Assembly: GCA_028274465.1 (NCBI GenBank)
Contig: CM051455.1
Location: 46,207,129-46,271,128, forward strand
From: Plantago ovata
Lineage: Eukaryota > Streptophyta > Magnoliopsida > Lamiales > Plantaginaceae
DNA: 64,000 bases
Direction of reading: 5' to 3'
Shown here: positions 47,987 to 59,315 of the stretch, in pieces
How positions within the stretch are numbered: position 1 is the first letter of the stretch
Layout of the letters: each line of letters opens with the position of its first letter
Notes under the pieces: model-generated
The model's input: only the letters and a program-made list of their open reading frames with translations
Databases searched by the model: none
Told to the model about the DNA's origin: nothing
Program-made: the position numbers and the translations under genes

Positions 47987-48263
47987 GAGTAGTAGCAATG
48001 GTTGGCTCCAAACTTCGGGCTTAAGTCCTAAATAACCCATAACCCCCTTTCATTTTTTGTTACAATGGTTTGAGTTTATTAAGGGTTTTTTTGTGGTTCC
48101 ACATGACACATACATTCCGCATGCACCACCACACTTGATGAAAGAGAAAGAAAATGAAATTAAAAAATATTATTTGGGGCTTATATTGGGGCTACAAATA
48201 TGTAGCCCCCAAGCATGGGCTCCATTATTGGAGCCCCAAATAAGCCCTCTATTGTTAGTGCTC
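47987..48263. mobile_element. Tourist-like MITE with TAA target duplication
   Basis: A 277-bp element begins GAGTAGTAGCAATGG and ends with CTATTGTTAGTGCTC, an imperfect inverted pair. It is flanked on both sides by TAA (47,984-47,986 and 48,264-48,266), the 3-bp target typical of PIF/Harbinger. The interior has further inverted GGGGCTTA/TAAGCCC and GGGCTCC words. It has no coding capacity. Confidence 0.7.
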
Positions 48264-48599
48264 TAATATAACACTGGTTTAGTGTAATTAATACATTGTT
48301 CACGGGAGGTTTGTGTAACAAACCCTTGTTTTTAATGCATATTTTTCACTATTTACATATTTTCGTAGTAAAATAATAACAACGATGACAATTTCGCATA
48401 TAAAGTTAACTCAATTTTAAATATGAATTTCATGTTGTAAAAGATGCAACTAAAGTCCCACATTACTAAAATATGAAAATATATCGTTATATATGATAAT
48501 CAAGGTATAGGTGGGAGAAACACCTACTCCCTCCCATCTACCAAAACATCATTAAAATATAATTTATATGAGTACTAGAAACCTAAACATATTAAGGTA

Positions 48600-48890
48600 T
48601 ACATCACACCAGATCAGATTATACATCACGCCTGATATTACATCACACCAGATCAGATTATACATCACGCCTGATATTCGATCGGGGCAGTTGACAATGA
48701 AATCCGATTTGGACCATTATTTTCATATCCGTAACAGTGCCACGCCTGATATTATTACATCATACATCACACATACATCACGCCTGATATTACATCACGC
48801 CTGCATCACACCTGATCCTGATATTGAGGTATACACCTACATCACACCACACCTGATCCTGATATATACCGGATTACTGATATAGATTGA
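48600..48890. repeat. Tandem array of ACATCAC(G/A)CCTGATAT units
   Basis: A 39-bp unit containing ACATCACACCAGATCAGATT and ACATCACGCCTGATAT is repeated exactly twice at 48,600-48,677. Shorter variants (ACATCACGCCTGATATT, ACATCACACCTGATCCTGAT) follow irregularly to about 48,890, with one unrelated 60-bp interruption. Confidence 0.85.
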
Positions 48891-50606
48891 GGTATGTAAT
48901 TTAATTATTAAATGTATATTTGTTTCTTTTAAAACGAGTTGGAAGACACAAAGGATATATACAGAAGGTTGTTCTCTTTCATGAAAGTTTTTATCTCTTT
49001 TTATTTCTTCTTTTTTGCGAAATAATATGTTTTTTTTTTATCTTCAATAATCAAAAAAATATTATTATTGCATGTTTTGAAAATTAAGTTGTCTTTAACC
49101 TATATTTTTTTGATTATTCACATATTTTTGTAGTGAATAAGAACAACGACGAAAAATTTACCTATTAATTAGACATGTCATATCCTCATTCTTGCACACT
49201 AAATTTTGTATGTGTGTGTGCGCGCTATAGGTCTTATGCACGTATATTTATAAATCCTTTAAAATTAAATTTAAACGGGAAAATAAAAAATAATAATAAG
49301 TGCATAGTATTGCTAGTTTGCTACACTAAAAAACTTTGACTTATCCAACAAGCCACAACCAACAATACATCTTTTACATGTGATTCTTCCATATAACCAT
49401 CGAGACCATCCCGAGTCCCATCCGTCAAGTAGTGGTAAATTAGAAGAATGTGACAAGGATATATAGATTCGTGTCCTCGGTTTGTTTCTCGATGATACTG
49501 CCGAAGATATTTCATCATGCGATGAAGAAAATGATAAGACTTTAATTGAAGCTCACTGGACATAATTCAATCACTCAATTTCGAACTCATGTACCACATA
49601 AGTTTGTCAAGAACTTTGACATGCATGAAACATAAATAATGTTGTACTATGTATAGTACACAATTTAGCAGTAATCAGATACCAACACATATAAGTCATG
49701 TATCACAAACGTGTATCCAATCACTTGGACAACAAATATAAATCATGTGCCATCTCTTGATGATGCATGTACCCCATATAACTAGTAACAACAAACTATC
49801 ATTTAGTTTAACGTATAATTAATGGATAAAGAATTAAGTTACGTTGACTTAGATTTGGAGCTAAAATTTAGGGATGAGACACCATATATTATATACTGGA
49901 GTAAATTTAGGGTTATATATATAGAGTCAAAATGAAGGGTCATTATTTTTTGGGTATACCATCTCAAACGTTACTTTTTTGAAAAGAAAATTTTGAGTAT
50001 CACTAACATGTAATTAAGTTTCCAAAACATCAACTGAATGTAATTGACCCAAAAAAGTATAGTTAGGTTGGAGTTACAAGACCAAGCTAAGGCCAACATG
50101 TGACTAATTTTATTGTTTAATTTCAAGGTAAAGGAAGATATGAATCATCCAGACATTTGTGGGAAAAGTGAAATGACATATTTATTGTATACTTAGAATT
50201 GGTGCATCGCGTTAAGCAGGTGTCCATGCTTTGAGTCCAATATTATATGTGTGCACAACATTTTATTTTCTTTATTGGAATAGTTTAAAACATGTTTGTA
50301 AGTTGACCTGGAAATACCCTTAGATAATACTCCTATTTTTTACTTTTGACGCTTTGGCTTTTGAAGTACTAGTCTAATACTTCACGTTTTGGAATGTTTT
50401 GGAATGTGCACAATAAACTTTCAATTAATTATTGATCATTGGATAAATTAATGTCCATTCAATTTGATGTCCACCAATTAAATCTCTTTCTTTACATTTT
50501 TCACCAAATTCAATGCAATAAATAATAAGTTCTTCTATTAATAAACCATGCATTAAAAAAGTTATTTATAATTATTTCCTTCACATGTAGATGTCAATAA
50601 TACTTA
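48891..50606. other. AT-rich spacer with a Helitron-like hairpin
   Basis: No gene found. At about 50,195-50,225 the minus strand reads AACGCGATGCACCAATTCTAAG, resembling the hairpin plus CTRR end seen at 1,861 and 53,872 but with a degraded hairpin arm. Confidence 0.4.
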
Positions 50607-51059
50607 TTTGGTCACAGTCATCCCCTCTCATTCTCTCTTATGTCACATCACCGTTCCATTTACTCATCCCAACTACTCCAACAGTCATCCCCTTAAGTTT
50701 TTTCATTTTATGTTAATAAAAGAAATAAAGAAAAGAAATAAAGACAATGAAAGAAATAAAGAAAAGAAATAAAAAATTGCTCATCCCCGCCCCACCTAGT
50801 TGGATGTATGTAAGTGGATGAGGTGCTCATCCTAGCCTAACCTAGTGAGGCGGAGATGACCACATTTTACATTTTTTAATTTTTTCTTTTGATTTTCTTT
50901 TATTTCTTTCTTTATCTTTTTTGAACTAATTTTCTTTATTAATGTGAAATAAAATGAAAAGAAAGTGTGATGAGGGGATGACTATTGGAGTAATTTGGGA
51001 ATAAGTAAGTGGAACACTGACATGGCATAAGAGAGATGAGATGACCGCTGGAGATGGCC
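50607..51059. mobile_element. Long-inverted-repeat MITE with TTA target duplication
   Basis: A 453-bp element whose two ends pair over about 110 bp. Words such as CAGTCATCCCC, TCTCTTATG, GTTCCA and ACTACTCCAACAGTCATCCCC at the left recur in reverse complement at the right (GGGGATGACTATTGGAGTAA, TGGAAC, CATAAGAGAGA). TTA flanks both ends (50,604-50,606 and 51,060-51,062). The interior is a run of AAAGAAATAAAG. This is a Harbinger-type fold-back MITE that can form a long hairpin RNA if transcribed. Confidence 0.8.
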
Positions 51060-53870
51060 TTACCAACGATAGGGAATTATACTAATTGTTTGATTTTATA
51101 AATATGTTATTACTACATATTAGTTGGTATGAATGTCTTTCTCATTTTTAACCCTACTAGATCCACAGTTACCTTTTACTCCAATTTTTTCAATTCACTG
51201 CAAGATATCCAAAAAATAGCCACCGATTTTAGCTACCCTTATTATCTCCACACCCACCACAACCACCATCTGAGCACCGCCACCACTACCACGATTCCGA
51301 TTGGTAAGTCATCCTTCTCCTCCCTAATTTTTCATTCTTCTCTTGCTTAGCTTCTCCTTCCTCATTTCTTAATTTTTCATTCTCCTCTCTTATTCCGATT
51401 GGTCGAATACCTCACCTCCACCACCATTGTGCCACCGCTTGGTACGTCCACCGCCACCACCGGAATCTTCCAGCTCCTACCTCTTCTCCGATTCTCTAGA
51501 AAAATGAGGTTAGAACCCTAACTCTAATTTTTTATTGTTTTTATTTTGTTGTTTAATTGAAATTCAATTAATTGTAATTGTTAAATTAAATATGTAGTTT
51601 AGCTAAAATTGGATTAAATTTTGTAGATGAAACCACATGTAGTAAACTAGAATGAAATTATATATACTACCTAACTAGAAAGCTTAAATAAATTACCTAG
51701 AGAGAAATTAAGGAGTAAAGTAATATGTAGTACTGTTCTGTATATACTAGAAACGCGTGTGAAGCGTAATATTGTTGTTAAATAATGTATTGAGATGAAT
51801 GGAGTCAATATATAATTTTCATATAATGATTTCAAACGTAACCAAAAAATAATTAATTGAGTAATTGAACTTAACATCAATAGTGTCTTATAAATGTATA
51901 TAATGTTTGTAGTTATGCAATAATTTTTTTGAAATTGAGCGATATTATTAGACGTATATACGGACGATATTAGATGTATATAAAAGTATTCTTTCGATGA
52001 TTTAAGAACCATCTGGATACATCTGTAGGCTTTGGAACATTCAACTTCGAAATCTGCAATGCAGCTTTCGCTTGCTAATTGGTATTCTTCATCAGTTGAA
52101 TATATTTCATGTGCGTCGTTATCTATTGCCATTTAAGAATACTTTAAGGTCAAAATGACTCTCGAAAAAGTCAACAAAATCAAGTGTTACATTTATTATT
52201 GGACGGAGGAAGTATCTGTTTTTTCATAAGAATATATCGTGATTATTTTTAAATTCAGTATAGTACGACCATAAAATTTTGTGATAAAGAATAAAGATAT
52301 AAAAAGATACGAAGTAATAAATAAAAAAAGAAAACAAATTACGTCAATAAGATTCAAACCCAACACCTTCAACTAAAATAATAATAGAGAAATATCACGC
52401 CAACAAGATTCGAACCAAACACCTTCAATAAAATTAATACAAATAATGGAGAAAAATCACACCAACAAGATTCGAATCCTACATCCTTTAATTAAATAAT
52501 GACACATGTACGCACCAGATTGAAATTGAATAAGTAAGATAAACGGATTAAAATTGATTGGTAGGTCAATCGATTGGGTAAATCAATCATGTTATTATAT
52601 TATTTTAATAGATTACTGCAAGATGAATAAGTACGTTAATCTGAAAATGATATTTTTACTGATTGATGCTATGCCAAGATAAACATGGTCTTCCATTTAA
52701 TTCAATTCGTTAACTACCCTTTGTTTCTGTTTTGTGTCCGCCACTTGGTACACTACCCTTTATTAGGATTTAGTTAAGAACAGGGTAAATGTTCAGCTGG
52801 TTTTGCCCTATTTTACAACTGGATTCTTAAAATTTTCAGGTTAAATTGGTAGTTTAACTAATTACATTGGCCATGTGAATGCTTCTAGGTGCTGCTTTTG
52901 AAGTCTTCTTATACCTGTAACCTGTTACTCTCTAAAGAGATCAAGTATGCTACGTTAATCAAGTTAAGGGTTTAATCAAGTATGCTCTTGAAGTCTTTAT
53001 GTGTACCTGCTTTTTAAGTCTTCATATGTACCTTAGACATGTATGTTGGTACAAATTAATTATTAAGTTGAGGGTATAAAGAAATTAGTATAAAGATATG
53101 TATATGCTTGTTTGTAGTTGTTGACTTCTTGTCCATCGGTATGAGTTTTGGGTCAAATTTTGTGATTTCGAGATAGTCTCTTTAGAGACTATTATGTGTT
53201 ATACTAATGTTGGTTTGAGATTTGTGTTGAGTAGGAGCCGGATATTTTTGGAGAGAATAGGATAGGGCGAAATTGTGCATTGCTTGGACAGGGCTACTTC
53301 AATTACCAGGGAGTATTGTTTCATCTCTATTCCTTTAAAATAAATAAGAAACTTGCTTATAGTTTAAATGTATAAGATTTGGTAGAATTCATGTATTCTC
53401 TGTTCCAATGACATAAATGTATAATTTTGCATCATCTTTGCTGCATATGGATGGTATTCTGATGATTACTAGGACTTGTGTTGTTTCAGATATTATGTCA
53501 GATGCATATGAAACTGGGGTGCAAGGTTGCGCGGGCAAGATGATGAGTCGCAAAAAGTTAAATATCCGAGAGAGTTATTAACACAGTTGCTTGCAGCAAT
53601 GGATGTGAAATTCTGTAAGAGGTACTTAATTTTGGGTTCTAAATGTAAGAGGTACTTATTATGTTATCTGGATGTTTGTCTTCAGTGTGATGATTGATGA
53701 CTGGTTGATTGGGTTCTAAATGTACCTTCCTTTTGTAACATGTATGTGAAAGGTAATCCCAACCGGAGGATTAACCAAGTGAATTAATGGGTTAACTATT
53801 ATACCTACTAATTAATGAAGTATTGAATTTGCATAGTAGCTTCGTTGGTTGAAGTAGTGTCTATATATAT
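51060..53870. other. Spacer without a recognised gene
   Basis: Includes CCACCACC-rich low-complexity DNA near 51,270-51,460 and a minus-strand frame (51,671-52,132) beginning MAIDNDAHEIYSTDEEYQL that I cannot place. At 53,480-53,630 there is sequence with transcript-like composition but no consistent frame. A non-coding transcript is possible. Confidence 0.35.
52338..52505. repeat. Three tandem copies of a ~55-65 bp unit
   Basis: The phrase CACCAACAAGATTCGAA, then AACACCTTCAA and TAAATAAT, occurs three times in a row with small changes (starting near 52,340, 52,397 and 52,456). The ATTCGAACC core resembles a pol III box B, but no box A or A tail is evident. Confidence 0.75.
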
Positions 53871-53871
53871 A

Positions 53872-53908
53872 TTAGAATTGAATTTGAGCATCGCGCTTAG
53901 CGCCATGC
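53872..53908 (-). mobile_element. Helitron-like 3' terminus, minus strand
   Basis: On the minus strand an inverted repeat (arms GCATGGCGCT and AGCGCGATGC, one mismatch) at 53,888-53,908 is followed after 12 bases by CTAA and a T. It shares CGCTAAGCGCGATGCTC with the end at 1,861-1,892, so both belong to one family. The element would extend to higher coordinates, over the LINE piece and perhaps the small ORF family at 55.5-56.5 kb. The 5' end was not found. Confidence 0.45.
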
Positions 53909-54009
53909 CCGTGATGTTGAGGCCTATTGTGTTTATATCCTGATCATTTTCTTTTAAGCAATATATTAAGAAATTTGGTAAGAGAGGTTCACCATTGTAG
54001 TTGGTACAA

Positions 54010-55060
54010 TGTACAGGAGCCCCTTTAAACGTCTTAGCCTCTCAAACATACAAGCACATAAAGCAAGACAAGATAGGAAATGGAGAACACGCTATTTGTC
54101 CAGTATGAGTTTGAATAGAATACTAACAAAAAAGGGTACTGGTGATACATCACCATAGAAACTAAACCAAAACCAAAAGAAAGTAAAATGGACCTATTTT
54201 GGTTAAAATTATTACTGTCACTCCATACTCCTCCCAGATAACGTGTACGCAGTCCAGATCGCCAAGACCAGCCTAAATGAACAAAAAAAACTGAACCTTT
54301 CATCTGCCAGCACATGGAACTATACCCACCAACTGCTGCAAACTAAAGCTCTCCACAACAAAAAATGCTTCAGTAAACCATCGAGCATCTTCCTCATATC
54401 AGACCATTCCAACCAACTCGCCAAGAGAAGTAAATAACCAGTTCAAAGAAAACAGATGATAGTAAATTAGTAATGCCTGACTTTACAACATGCATTTATC
54501 CGGATGCGTTAATCAGGAACTCATGATGTACGATCTATCCACATATTTGTTCCGAAGCCATTGCCATAAATTCACTTTTATCGATTCTGCAACTTCTTGT
54601 GGTCCTCTCTTTAAGTCTTTAAACCTAGTTCATTGCGAGCTCTCCAGATTAGCCAAAGCTCTACTTGACAAACAGAGTTTACCACCATCTTTTGCTTAAA
54701 ACTATGAGTCAATACTGCATTTTAAGGCTATTCCGCACCTCATCGCATTTGAATTCTTGAGGCCAACCCATTCTGCTACCAATCTCCAGACCACACACGC
54801 AAAGGGACAATGTACAATCAGGTGCCTTTCTGTCTCCTCATCTCCATTAGGACCATTACACAACTTACAAGGAGCAACTGTATATATCAACATGATTTAC
54901 TTCCTTCTCAAATGAGCCACAGCAGGTAATCTACTTTGACATACGTACTGTTCATACATTAAATTTACTTTCAGAGGAACCATGTTGTTCTACACTAAAT
55001 TGTGCCACTCGAACTCCTCGCCGTTCTTCTGTAAAACTGTTTAAACTAACGGCTGCTATT
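54010..55060 (-). mobile_element. LINE 3' fragment with zf-RVT domain
   Basis: The minus strand reads VPLKVNL, RLPAVAHLRRK and then CKLCNGPNGDEETERHLIVHCPF with CVVWRLV. This is the Cys/His zinc-binding domain (zf-RVT, C-x2-C, H-x4-HC) after the reverse transcriptase in plant L1 elements. In-frame stops occur before and after it. The 3' tail extends towards 54.0 kb (RALANLESS, YLGGVWSDSNNF). No RT remains. Confidence 0.75.
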
Positions 55061-55468
55061 CTGAGTCATGTTCACGTAACCATCCCTGAGTCTTAACTAT
55101 ATAGAAATTCTGGTGATCCTCAGTTCACTACAATATATCAGTTACACAAAAACCTTAAGCTTCAAATACATAAGGAAGATTCATCAGAGTTGATATTTTC
55201 TAATACTTAGAGAAGATGATAGTGCTAAAAATATGACATAAATTCCCTAAAAGCCATGATTAAGAGGAGATACCGCAATCAAAAGCAAAAACAGTACAAA
55301 AACTTCCAACCTTTTACTATCTATTCAGGGCAATGATAAGAGAGAACTAAGTTTTAAGTCAACTTCATGCATGAACACGAAATGTACAAGCCACTACTTA
55401 AGACTATTTTCGAAAAATAAATATCAAAGTTCAAAACACAACGGAGTCCAGATGAAAGTACAATTCAT

Positions 55469-55923
55469 CTAGTCAAACTGCACCAACAAACTCTGAGGCA
55501 TATTTAAGAGAACCAATAATTTACCAGCATCTGTTTTTTGTTGCATATAACATTGCCTTGCTGCTGAACTTGCTTTGGCCCTTTGTTCAGCAGAGAAAAG
55601 TGCACGTGCATCTCGGCATTTTTTATTTACCTCAGCTTTCTGTTGATCCGATTTTTGAGACCAGGCGTGTCTGCGTTTTTCATTTTTACGTTTTAAACGG
55701 TCTCCTACAAAGGGGAAAAAGAACAAAGAATAAATAAAATATATCTATGCAACAGATAGATCAGCATATATTATGTTTTAACAATGAAAACATATAACGC
55801 AAATAACATTATTATGGTACCTGCAGAACCTGTAGAGCTAATGTATGGCGTTTGAACAAATGTTTGGAAAATGTCTGTGTGATTGCTTGCACTTTCATCT
55901 GAATGAGGATTTGTAATACAGAC
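55469..55923 (-). pseudogene. Duplicated unit of the small charged-protein gene
   Basis: Two exons join in frame. 55923-55821 encodes VCITNPHSDESASNHTDIFQ and FVQTPYISSTGSA; 55704 onward encodes GDRLKRKNEKRRHAWSQKSD and RALFSAEQRAKASSAARQCY. Both are bordered by AG and GT at the right places. The second exon is homologous to exon 2 of the unit at 56.06-56.50 kb. No start codon is visible, so it is either the downstream half of a larger broken gene or a duplicate. The Lys/Arg-rich SAEQRA helix recalls the N-terminal repeats ahead of plant Helitron Rep-helicases. That is a tentative likeness. Confidence 0.4.
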
Positions 55924-56056
55924 CTACAATTCATGAATTTTTAAATATAGATATTCTTCAACCACATAGATTCATGTCTTGCCTAGTAAAAGAAAAGGAT
56001 AAATTACATACACTTTGAGGCATCTTAAGAATACCATTAATATACCTGTTTTTTTT

Positions 56057-56500
56057 CTATTTTTGGTGCATATAACGTTGCCTTGCTGCTGAACTTTCTT
56101 TTGCTCTTTGTTCAGCAGACATAAGTGCACGAGCAGCCCGGCGTTTTTTATTTTTCTCAGCTTTTTGGTCAGCAGCCCAGGCGTTTCGACGGTTTTGATT
56201 CTTACGATTTAAACGCTCTCCTACAGCGGGAAAAGAAAACCAAAAAGGAAAAGTGAATGCAGGAATATTATGCTTTCGCATAAACCAGCATAAAGATATA
56301 TGTATTGAAAGCAATGCCAGTAAAAAAAAGTTTATAAACTTTAATGGATAAGTCTGAGAGTTCATATGACGTGAAACATTTTGTGCTACATATATACTTG
56401 GAAATTATTAAATACTTGAACATATATAGTCATATTTAACACAATGACAAAATGTAAAGAAAAGTGCAGAAGGTTTAGTTAATTTACTCTGTCGGTCCAT
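56057..56500 (-). CDS. Small spliced ORF, 58 residues, basic helical protein
   Basis: Exon 1 (56500-56488) encodes MDRQ plus one base before a GTAAAT donor. Exon 2 (56220-56057) follows TGTAG and continues in frame as RERLNRKNQNRRNAWAADQK, AEKNKKRRAARALMSAEQRA and KESSAARQRYMHQK, then TAG. The codon count closes exactly (177 bases). The product is highly charged, rich in Arg, Lys, Ala and Gln, and predicted helical; it has no transmembrane segment. Exon 2 has a paralogous exon 500 bp downstream. I do not recognise a named family; a fragment of the N-terminal region of a Helitron protein is the best guess. Exon 1 is tiny, so the start is uncertain. Confidence 0.4.
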
Positions 56501-57230
56501 ATCGCCAGAAAAAAGTGAAGCAACGATCTTGTACAACCACATAAACCAATTGAAATCAATATACCCAAAATTCCTGTAAGAATGAATGTTAATAAACAAA
56601 AAGATAATAAAATCAATGGAAGGCCATTTATGTTGAAAAACAAAAACTGAACGCAATTATCGATACTGAACAGAGTGTAATCCGAACAGAAGATTAGTAC
56701 GTAAAAACATAAACAGGGCCAAAAAACGAAAGAGGAGATAAATAGAGTACCAAGTCAATACGTTTGGAAGAAATCAGGAATGGATACGTCAATATTCACG
56801 TTTAAGCGTCTTGGTAGCACTGAAGATTTTTTTAAATTTTAGTGTGTGATTCTGTGTAGACTGTTTATGATTTCTGTAAAGAAAATCAAACGGTTGCTTG
56901 AATGTGATTATCAGTGCTGCTAACATGGCCACGTAGGGAAGATGAAAGAATAGGTGCGTCTCTTCTGGAAAAGACACAGTAACTGACGGAAGATTTGGAA
57001 ACCTAGTAAAACATCGATTCAACGATATTTTTCAGACTACAAAAAAATAAGAACCGGACAATCACAAAAACTATTTATTATTATGTTCAATATCATGTGC
57101 ATGGTTAATTTTAGGAGCATTTTTAGGGTGATTAGTATTTAAGTACGGAGTACAACTCTTCAATTCTTTAAGTTGTGTGATATGGGCTATTAAACTTTTC
57201 GTTATTACTTACTCCGTTTCATTACAAAGT

Positions 57231-57421
57231 ACCTAAGGGGATTATTCATCGCGACCTTTGACCACGTATAACTTTTAAATTAAACTATATCAGTATAAAT
57301 TAAAAGTTGATTATGAAAATATACTCCATTAATTTATAATATGATTTTTATCATATTTTTCTTTGATGTAATTTAGAAGTTATACGTGGTCAAAGGTCAC
57401 GATGAATAGTTCCCTTAGACC
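57231..57421. repeat. Inverted repeat inside the Harbinger left end
   Basis: GGGATTATTCATCGCGACC with TTTGACCACGTATAACTT at 57,238-57,275 pairs with AAGTTATACGTGGTCAAA and GGTCACGATGAATAGTTCCC at about 57,375-57,415. Arms of about 47 bp surround a ~100-bp AT-rich loop. It may be a MITE derived from or nested in the element. Confidence 0.7.
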
Positions 57422-57435
57422 GAAAATATCGGTCG

Positions 57436-57592
57436 GTTGGGCACAAAGTGGTGGCCACTGTTTAGTGGGCCCCACTGTGCCCAACAAAAATAAAAAAAAA
57501 AAGTTATGGCATGGGCGCACGTTTACGTGCGCCCATGATGCCACCAGCCACCGGCTGGTGGCATATATGGAGGGGGACACTTGTCCCCCTCC
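57436..57592. repeat. Run of four near-perfect GC-rich hairpins
   Basis: Four palindromes stand side by side. GTTGGGCACA pairs with its complement at 57,436-57,485 (with smaller nested palindromes). ATGGGCGCACGT has a 2-base loop (57,511-57,536), ATGCCACCAGCC a 3-base loop (57,538-57,564) and GGAGGGGGACA a 2-base loop (57,569-57,592). They lie 250-400 bp upstream of ORF1, in the subterminal region of the transposon. Confidence 0.85.
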
Positions 57593-57749
57593 TATTTGTC
57601 CAATTTTTTTTTATTTTCTATTTATCTTTTTAATTATCTTTTAGATTTTATAATTATCTTTTTAGATTTTATTATTATCTTTTATATTATCTGATATTTT
57701 TATTATTTAAAATATATATATATATTAAAATTCATAATTTTTTTCCATC

Positions 57750-57757
57750 TATAAATA
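57750..57757 (+). promoter_or_regulatory. TATA box of transposon ORF1
   Basis: TATAAATA lies 88 bp before the ORF1 start. A similar TTTAAATA at 59,221-59,228 lies about the same distance before the transposase start, so each gene seems to have its own core promoter. Confidence 0.45.
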
Positions 57758-57837
57758 TAACCTAACTTCATTATATTTCACACACTTCTAAAAACCCTAA
57801 ATTACTCTCAATCTCTCTCTCATTCTCTCCTAGCCAA

Positions 57838-58824
57838 ATGGATCCAAATGAAGATTTCTTTCCAGAGTTTTATTCTACTTATCAAAGTACCCAAAACTCT
57901 TCAGGTTTCCCAAGTTATGAAACATACACTCAGTTTCCACCGAATCCCACTCAAAATAGCCCCGAGCCTCAAAATGTTACGAACTCGACCCCTCAAAATG
58001 TTACGAACTCGAACAATCAAGCGGCGGTGTCTTGGGATGCCGTTGAAGATTGCACCCTAATGTCAGCATGGATTTACGTCAGTCAAAATGCGATAAAGGG
58101 CACTGGTCAGAAACAAGAAACCTTTTGGGGCGAGGTTTATAAGTTATATGAGCAAGCGCGAAAAGAAAACCCCGGAAAAATCAATCAACGTTCCGCAGAG
58201 TCAATGAGAGCTCGTTATCAGCGGCTCAACAAAAATGTCACTGAGTGGATCGGTTGTTGCAAGGAAGCCTATGCCCAGAAAACGAGCGGAATGAGTGATG
58301 CAGATGTTGACGCTATAGCTAACAAGCTATATAGTAAGGGTACTAAGGGCAAGAAGGCTGGATTTCCGCATAAACTTGTGTTTGAAACAGTTATGCGCCA
58401 CGCACCCAAGTGGGAGTTGAGTTATGGTGGAGGACAAAGAAGGCCTCATCCAGATTCAATGGAATCCGAGCAAGAAGGTCATGGTAGTTCAAAAAAATCA
58501 AGAACCGATGATGATGATGATGATGGTACACCAGATACTCCAGTGAGTGGTGCTTCAACAATAAACCGTCCTACCGGCCGAAATGCGGCAAAAGCTAGAA
58601 GGAAGGGCAAGGGTGTGGCATCTTCATCAACTACTGTGATTTCGGATGAATTTACTAGTGAGCTGCGTGCAATGAGGATCACGCGTGAGAAAGAACTTGA
58701 GGTGAAGGTCGAATTTGAGAAAAAGAAGCTAAATGCCAATTTGTTGAATGCTTTGTTGGCTAAACCGAATCTAACTGAGCAAGAAGAACAGGTCAAGAAT
58801 CGCTTGTTGGCGGAGTACCTTTAA
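57838..58824 (+). CDS. Harbinger ORF1, Myb/SANT-like DNA-binding protein
   Basis: An intact 328-residue frame. A Gln/Asn/Ser/Pro-rich N-terminus is followed by a trihelix/Myb-like domain (about residues 65-145: VSWDAVEDCTLMSAWIYVSQ, with WGEVYKLYEQ and SMRARYQRLN). Then come an acidic run (DDDDDD), a basic stretch (AAKARRKGKG) and a C-terminal coiled coil (REKELEVKVEFEKKKLNANL, LTEQEEQVKNRLL). Host proteins of this look are often annotated as glutathione S-transferase T3-like or NAM-associated, but here it partners a DDE transposase. In PIF/Harbinger and Ping/Pong elements the Myb-like protein is needed with the transposase for excision. Confidence 0.9.
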   Translation: MDPNEDFFPEFYSTYQSTQNSSGFPSYETYTQFPPNPTQNSPEPQNVTNSTPQNVTNSNNQAAVSWDAVEDCTLMSAWIYVSQNAIKGTGQKQETFWGEVYKLYEQARKENPGKINQRSAESMRARYQRLNKNVTEWIGCCKEAYAQKTSGMSDADVDAIANKLYSKGTKGKKAGFPHKLVFETVMRHAPKWELSYGGGQRRPHPDSMESEQEGHGSSKKSRTDDDDDDGTPDTPVSGASTINRPTGRNAAKARRKGKGVASSSTTVISDEFTSELRAMRITREKELEVKVEFEKKKLNANLLNALLAKPNLTEQEEQVKNRLLAEYL

Positions 58825-59315
58825 TTATCGCTATGTCTTTTTATTGTCGTAATGCATTACTATGTCTTCGTATTATTTCAGTTATGTTTGATTTCGCTCC
58901 ATTATGTATAATTATGTTTGTAATCGGGTGTATTTGCTATTTTCAAATGTAAGGTGTGTTGTTTCTTATTGATATGTACTGCTATATTTAAATCTATGAA
59001 CTTTTATCAGTCTATAGCCTATTCTACTTTCGTTTTTTTCAAGAAAGTTCACATGCTTCTTCCTCTTTAGTCAATTCATCTTCCACTACAACTTTGATGA
59101 TTCCATCTTTGTCAGACAAACTTTAAACTTCACATGCTTCTCCCAATTTGCTGACTCATATCCAACTCATTGTTGACTAAGATCCAACTCATTGTCCACT
59201 CAAATTCATCTATTCCTCTCTTTAAATATGAGAGTGATCTTTACCATACTTACACCTACATCTTTTCCAACACTTCTACTTCCCCTCACTCTTCCTTGTA
59301 TACACACTAAAAATA

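Noticed and set aside
48600-48890. CRISPR-like array
   Set aside because: Repeats are contiguous with no unique spacers of constant length, and the genome is a plant nuclear one; it is a minisatellite.
51671-52132. 153-codon minus-strand ORF as a gene
   Set aside because: The first 50 residues look plausible but the rest is AT-rich random sequence; no motif, splice support or promoter was found.
57231-57421. Independent Stowaway MITE
   Set aside because: The CTCCGTTTCATTACAAAGT terminus has its partner at 61.07 kb, not at 57.42 kb, so the inner inverted repeat is better treated as part of the Harbinger left end; nested insertion is not excluded.
58479-58796. Minus-strand 105-codon ORF
   Set aside because: Shadow of Harbinger ORF1; Ser/Phe-rich composition is the complement of the acidic and basic repeats.
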